NCBI GenBank assembly: GCA_018970445.1 | Contig: JAGWWF010000001.1 | Span: 140,283-204,282 of the forward strand | Direction: 5' to 3' | Source: Alphaproteobacteria bacterium | Lineage (GTDB): Bacteria; Pseudomonadota; Alphaproteobacteria; Sphingomonadales; Sphingomonadaceae | Length of the DNA stretch: 64,000 nt | Shown: positions 62,854 to 64,000 of the stretch, in pieces | How the letters are laid out: every line of letters begins with the position of its first letter | How positions within the stretch are numbered: position 1 is the stretch's first letter | Position numbers and translations under genes: made by a program | Notes under the pieces: model-generated | Database searches by the model: none | Told to the model about the DNA's origin: nothing | The model's input: the letters and a program-made list of their open reading frames with translations, nothing else

Positions 62854-63222
62854 ATGCGCCTGCTCCTGCCCCTGCTGCTGATCGCCGCCCCGGTGGCAGC
62901 CGCGCCGGCATCTGCGCCCCAGCCGGGCACCGTGCGGGCCTGTGTGCCGCTGGCCCTGATCCGCGGCACCACGGTGGTGGATGGCCAGACGATCGATTTC
63001 ACCCTGCGCGACGGCAGCCGCTGGCGCAACCGGCTGCCGGGCGGCAATTGCGTGCAACTGGGGTTCGAACGCGCCTTTGCCTGGGAAACATCGATGAGCC
63101 AGCTGTGCAGGCAGGACCTGATCACCGTGCTGCAGAACATGGGCGGCCTGATGCCCGGCGCCCGCTGCGGCCTGGGCGATTTCGTCGCCCTGCCGCCACC
63201 GCCGCCCAAGCCCGGGCGCTGA
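62854..63222 (+). CDS. Small exported cysteine-containing protein (DUF6491-like)
   Basis: A 122-residue protein with a signal peptide (MRLLLPLLLIAAPVAAAPA). The mature part has CVPLALIRGTTVVDGQTIDF, NRLPGGNCVQLGFERAFAWE, and SMSQLCRQDLITVL, with four Cys that may form disulfides, then GARCGLGDF and a Pro-rich end. It matches the pattern of small proteins found widely in sphingomonads with no known function. Confidence 0.75.
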   Translation: MRLLLPLLLIAAPVAAAPASAPQPGTVRACVPLALIRGTTVVDGQTIDFTLRDGSRWRNRLPGGNCVQLGFERAFAWETSMSQLCRQDLITVLQNMGGLMPGARCGLGDFVALPPPPPKPGR

Positions 63223-63268
63223 ATCACTCTGGCGCCGCCCCGCCACCCCTGCTAACAGCACCGCCCAC

Positions 63269-63315
<47 letters not shown>

Positions 63316-63345
<30 letters not shown>

Positions 63346-64000
63346 ATTTCCGGCAAATGTGGGCACCAGTTGTCCCCTGTCGCCTGCGGTCTTTGCTATC
63401 ACCGTCTCGAGGTTGCCCTTTGCGCCCCGAATGATCAGATCCGTGTTTGAAAGCCTGACTTCCGACGCCAGCATTTGCAGATAGCCCTTCCGCAGGGTCG
63501 GGTTATCGCTGCGCAGCCCCTCGCGCATCAATGAGGCAAACCGGCCAAGAACTTCCTCTGTGATTACAGGCTTTTGCGCATCCTCGTCATGCGCTTGGAC
63601 TGTACGGATCTGCTCCTCCACAGACCGGATCTCACGATTGCGGGCATCAAGCCTGGCTCTTATGTCGGGGTCGTGTGGACTGGCGGCACCAGCTTCGATT
63701 GCATCCCAGATCCTGGCCAACGCTCCCTTCGACTCGGTGAGGGCCGAACGCAGGCGCGAAAGGCGCTGCCGGCGCTCCGCCGCCGCTTCATCGGATTTCT
63801 CCAACAAACCCGCTAGCAACAAGTGCAGTCGTTCGGGTTGAAGAATTTTCTGTTCCAATGCCGTCACCACGGCATCATCGACCTCAGCCAGCCTGAAATT
63901 TCGAAGCACACATGCGGTCGATGACATCGTCCGTTTCGTTGAACAGGTCAGATACCGGTATCGACCACCTTTGCCCGTGACGAGCAGCAATGCGGCTCCG
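63316..64000 (-). CDS. Large serine recombinase, C-terminal part (cut by window end)
   Basis: An open frame of at least 228 residues that continues past the window; the N-terminal resolvase domain is missing from view. The visible start ([18 protein letters not shown], then [10 protein letters not shown]) is the zinc beta-ribbon tail of a large serine recombinase, followed by a long coiled coil ([23 protein letters not shown] region). The last residues, WRTRQDSNL, are read through the tRNA-Arg gene on the other strand. Base composition is lower in GC and codon use differs from neighbours. Likely the integrase of an element integrated at the tRNA. Confidence 0.88.
63346..64000. mobile_element. 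Left end of a probable integrated element at tRNA-Arg
   Basis: From base 63346, right after the encoded CCA of tRNA-Arg, GC content falls and the recombinase gene fills the sequence to the window end. A tRNA 3' end is a frequent attachment site. The distal attachment copy lies outside the window, so element size and type are unknown. Confidence 0.65.

Overview
The window reads as chromosomal DNA of a GC-rich alphaproteobacterium, most likely Sphingomonadales. The evidence is the very high third-position GC, TonB-dependent receptors of the Caulobacter/Sphingomonas type, a ubiquinol-cytochrome c chaperone, a DUF1674 succinate dehydrogenase assembly factor, DUF177, DUF2244 and DUF3667 genes, a GTTC-N7-GTTC motif of the alphaproteobacterial LexA type, and a Cpa-type tad pilus locus. 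No rRNA, CRISPR array or replication origin was seen.

Layout. 1-9.7 kb is housekeeping: an exported SH3 protein, an MFS transporter, hemC-hemD with a mitofilin-like protein, divergent tsaD-gpsA, a ParDE-type toxin-antitoxin pair, an SDR and rsmB. 9.8-19.7 kb holds an M28 peptidase, rmuC with a possible SOS box, DUF3667, ssb, DUF177 with a cytochrome bc1 chaperone, bamE followed by an unusual TonB-receptor-like barrel, a SWIB protein and an EamA exporter. 19.7-33 kb holds tRNA-Thr, a secreted glutathione peroxidase, many peptidases (M24, S9, NlpC/P60, M17, M23-like), and the same-strand run serS-surE-nlpD-like-rimO-M17-NlpC. 33-37 kb holds a zinc-ribbon membrane protein and an acyl-CoA cluster (crotonase, acyl-CoA dehydrogenase, type-2 flavoprotein).

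37-42.6 kb looks like a phytate or organophosphate scavenging operon: a TonB-dependent receptor, an exported PHP phosphoesterase and a beta-propeller phytase lipoprotein. Upstream lies a tandem array resembling PhoB half-sites. 42.7-52.8 kb is a compact tad (Flp pilus) cluster transcribed leftward: flp, cpaB, cpaC, a miniature CpaD-like gene, cpaE, cpaF, tadB, tadC, two TPR genes and cpaA. No pseudopilin genes (tadE/F/G) are present here.

53.3-59.9 kb is the most unusual region. A soluble hybrid histidine kinase and a REC-LuxR response regulator are coupled by overlap. They are followed closely by an HscC-type Hsp70, which overlaps the gene of a large membrane protein. That protein has an N-terminal J-like segment without HPD, many membrane helices and two C-terminal TonB-C-like domains. 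I propose a membrane-linked chaperone/signalling system; this is inference from gene order and domains.

60-63.3 kb returns to ordinary genes (exported amidase, DUF2244, nth, a small exported protein, tRNA-Arg). At the right edge a large serine recombinase, truncated by the window end, abuts and runs into tRNA-Arg(CCG), and base composition drops. This marks the start of a probable integrated element.
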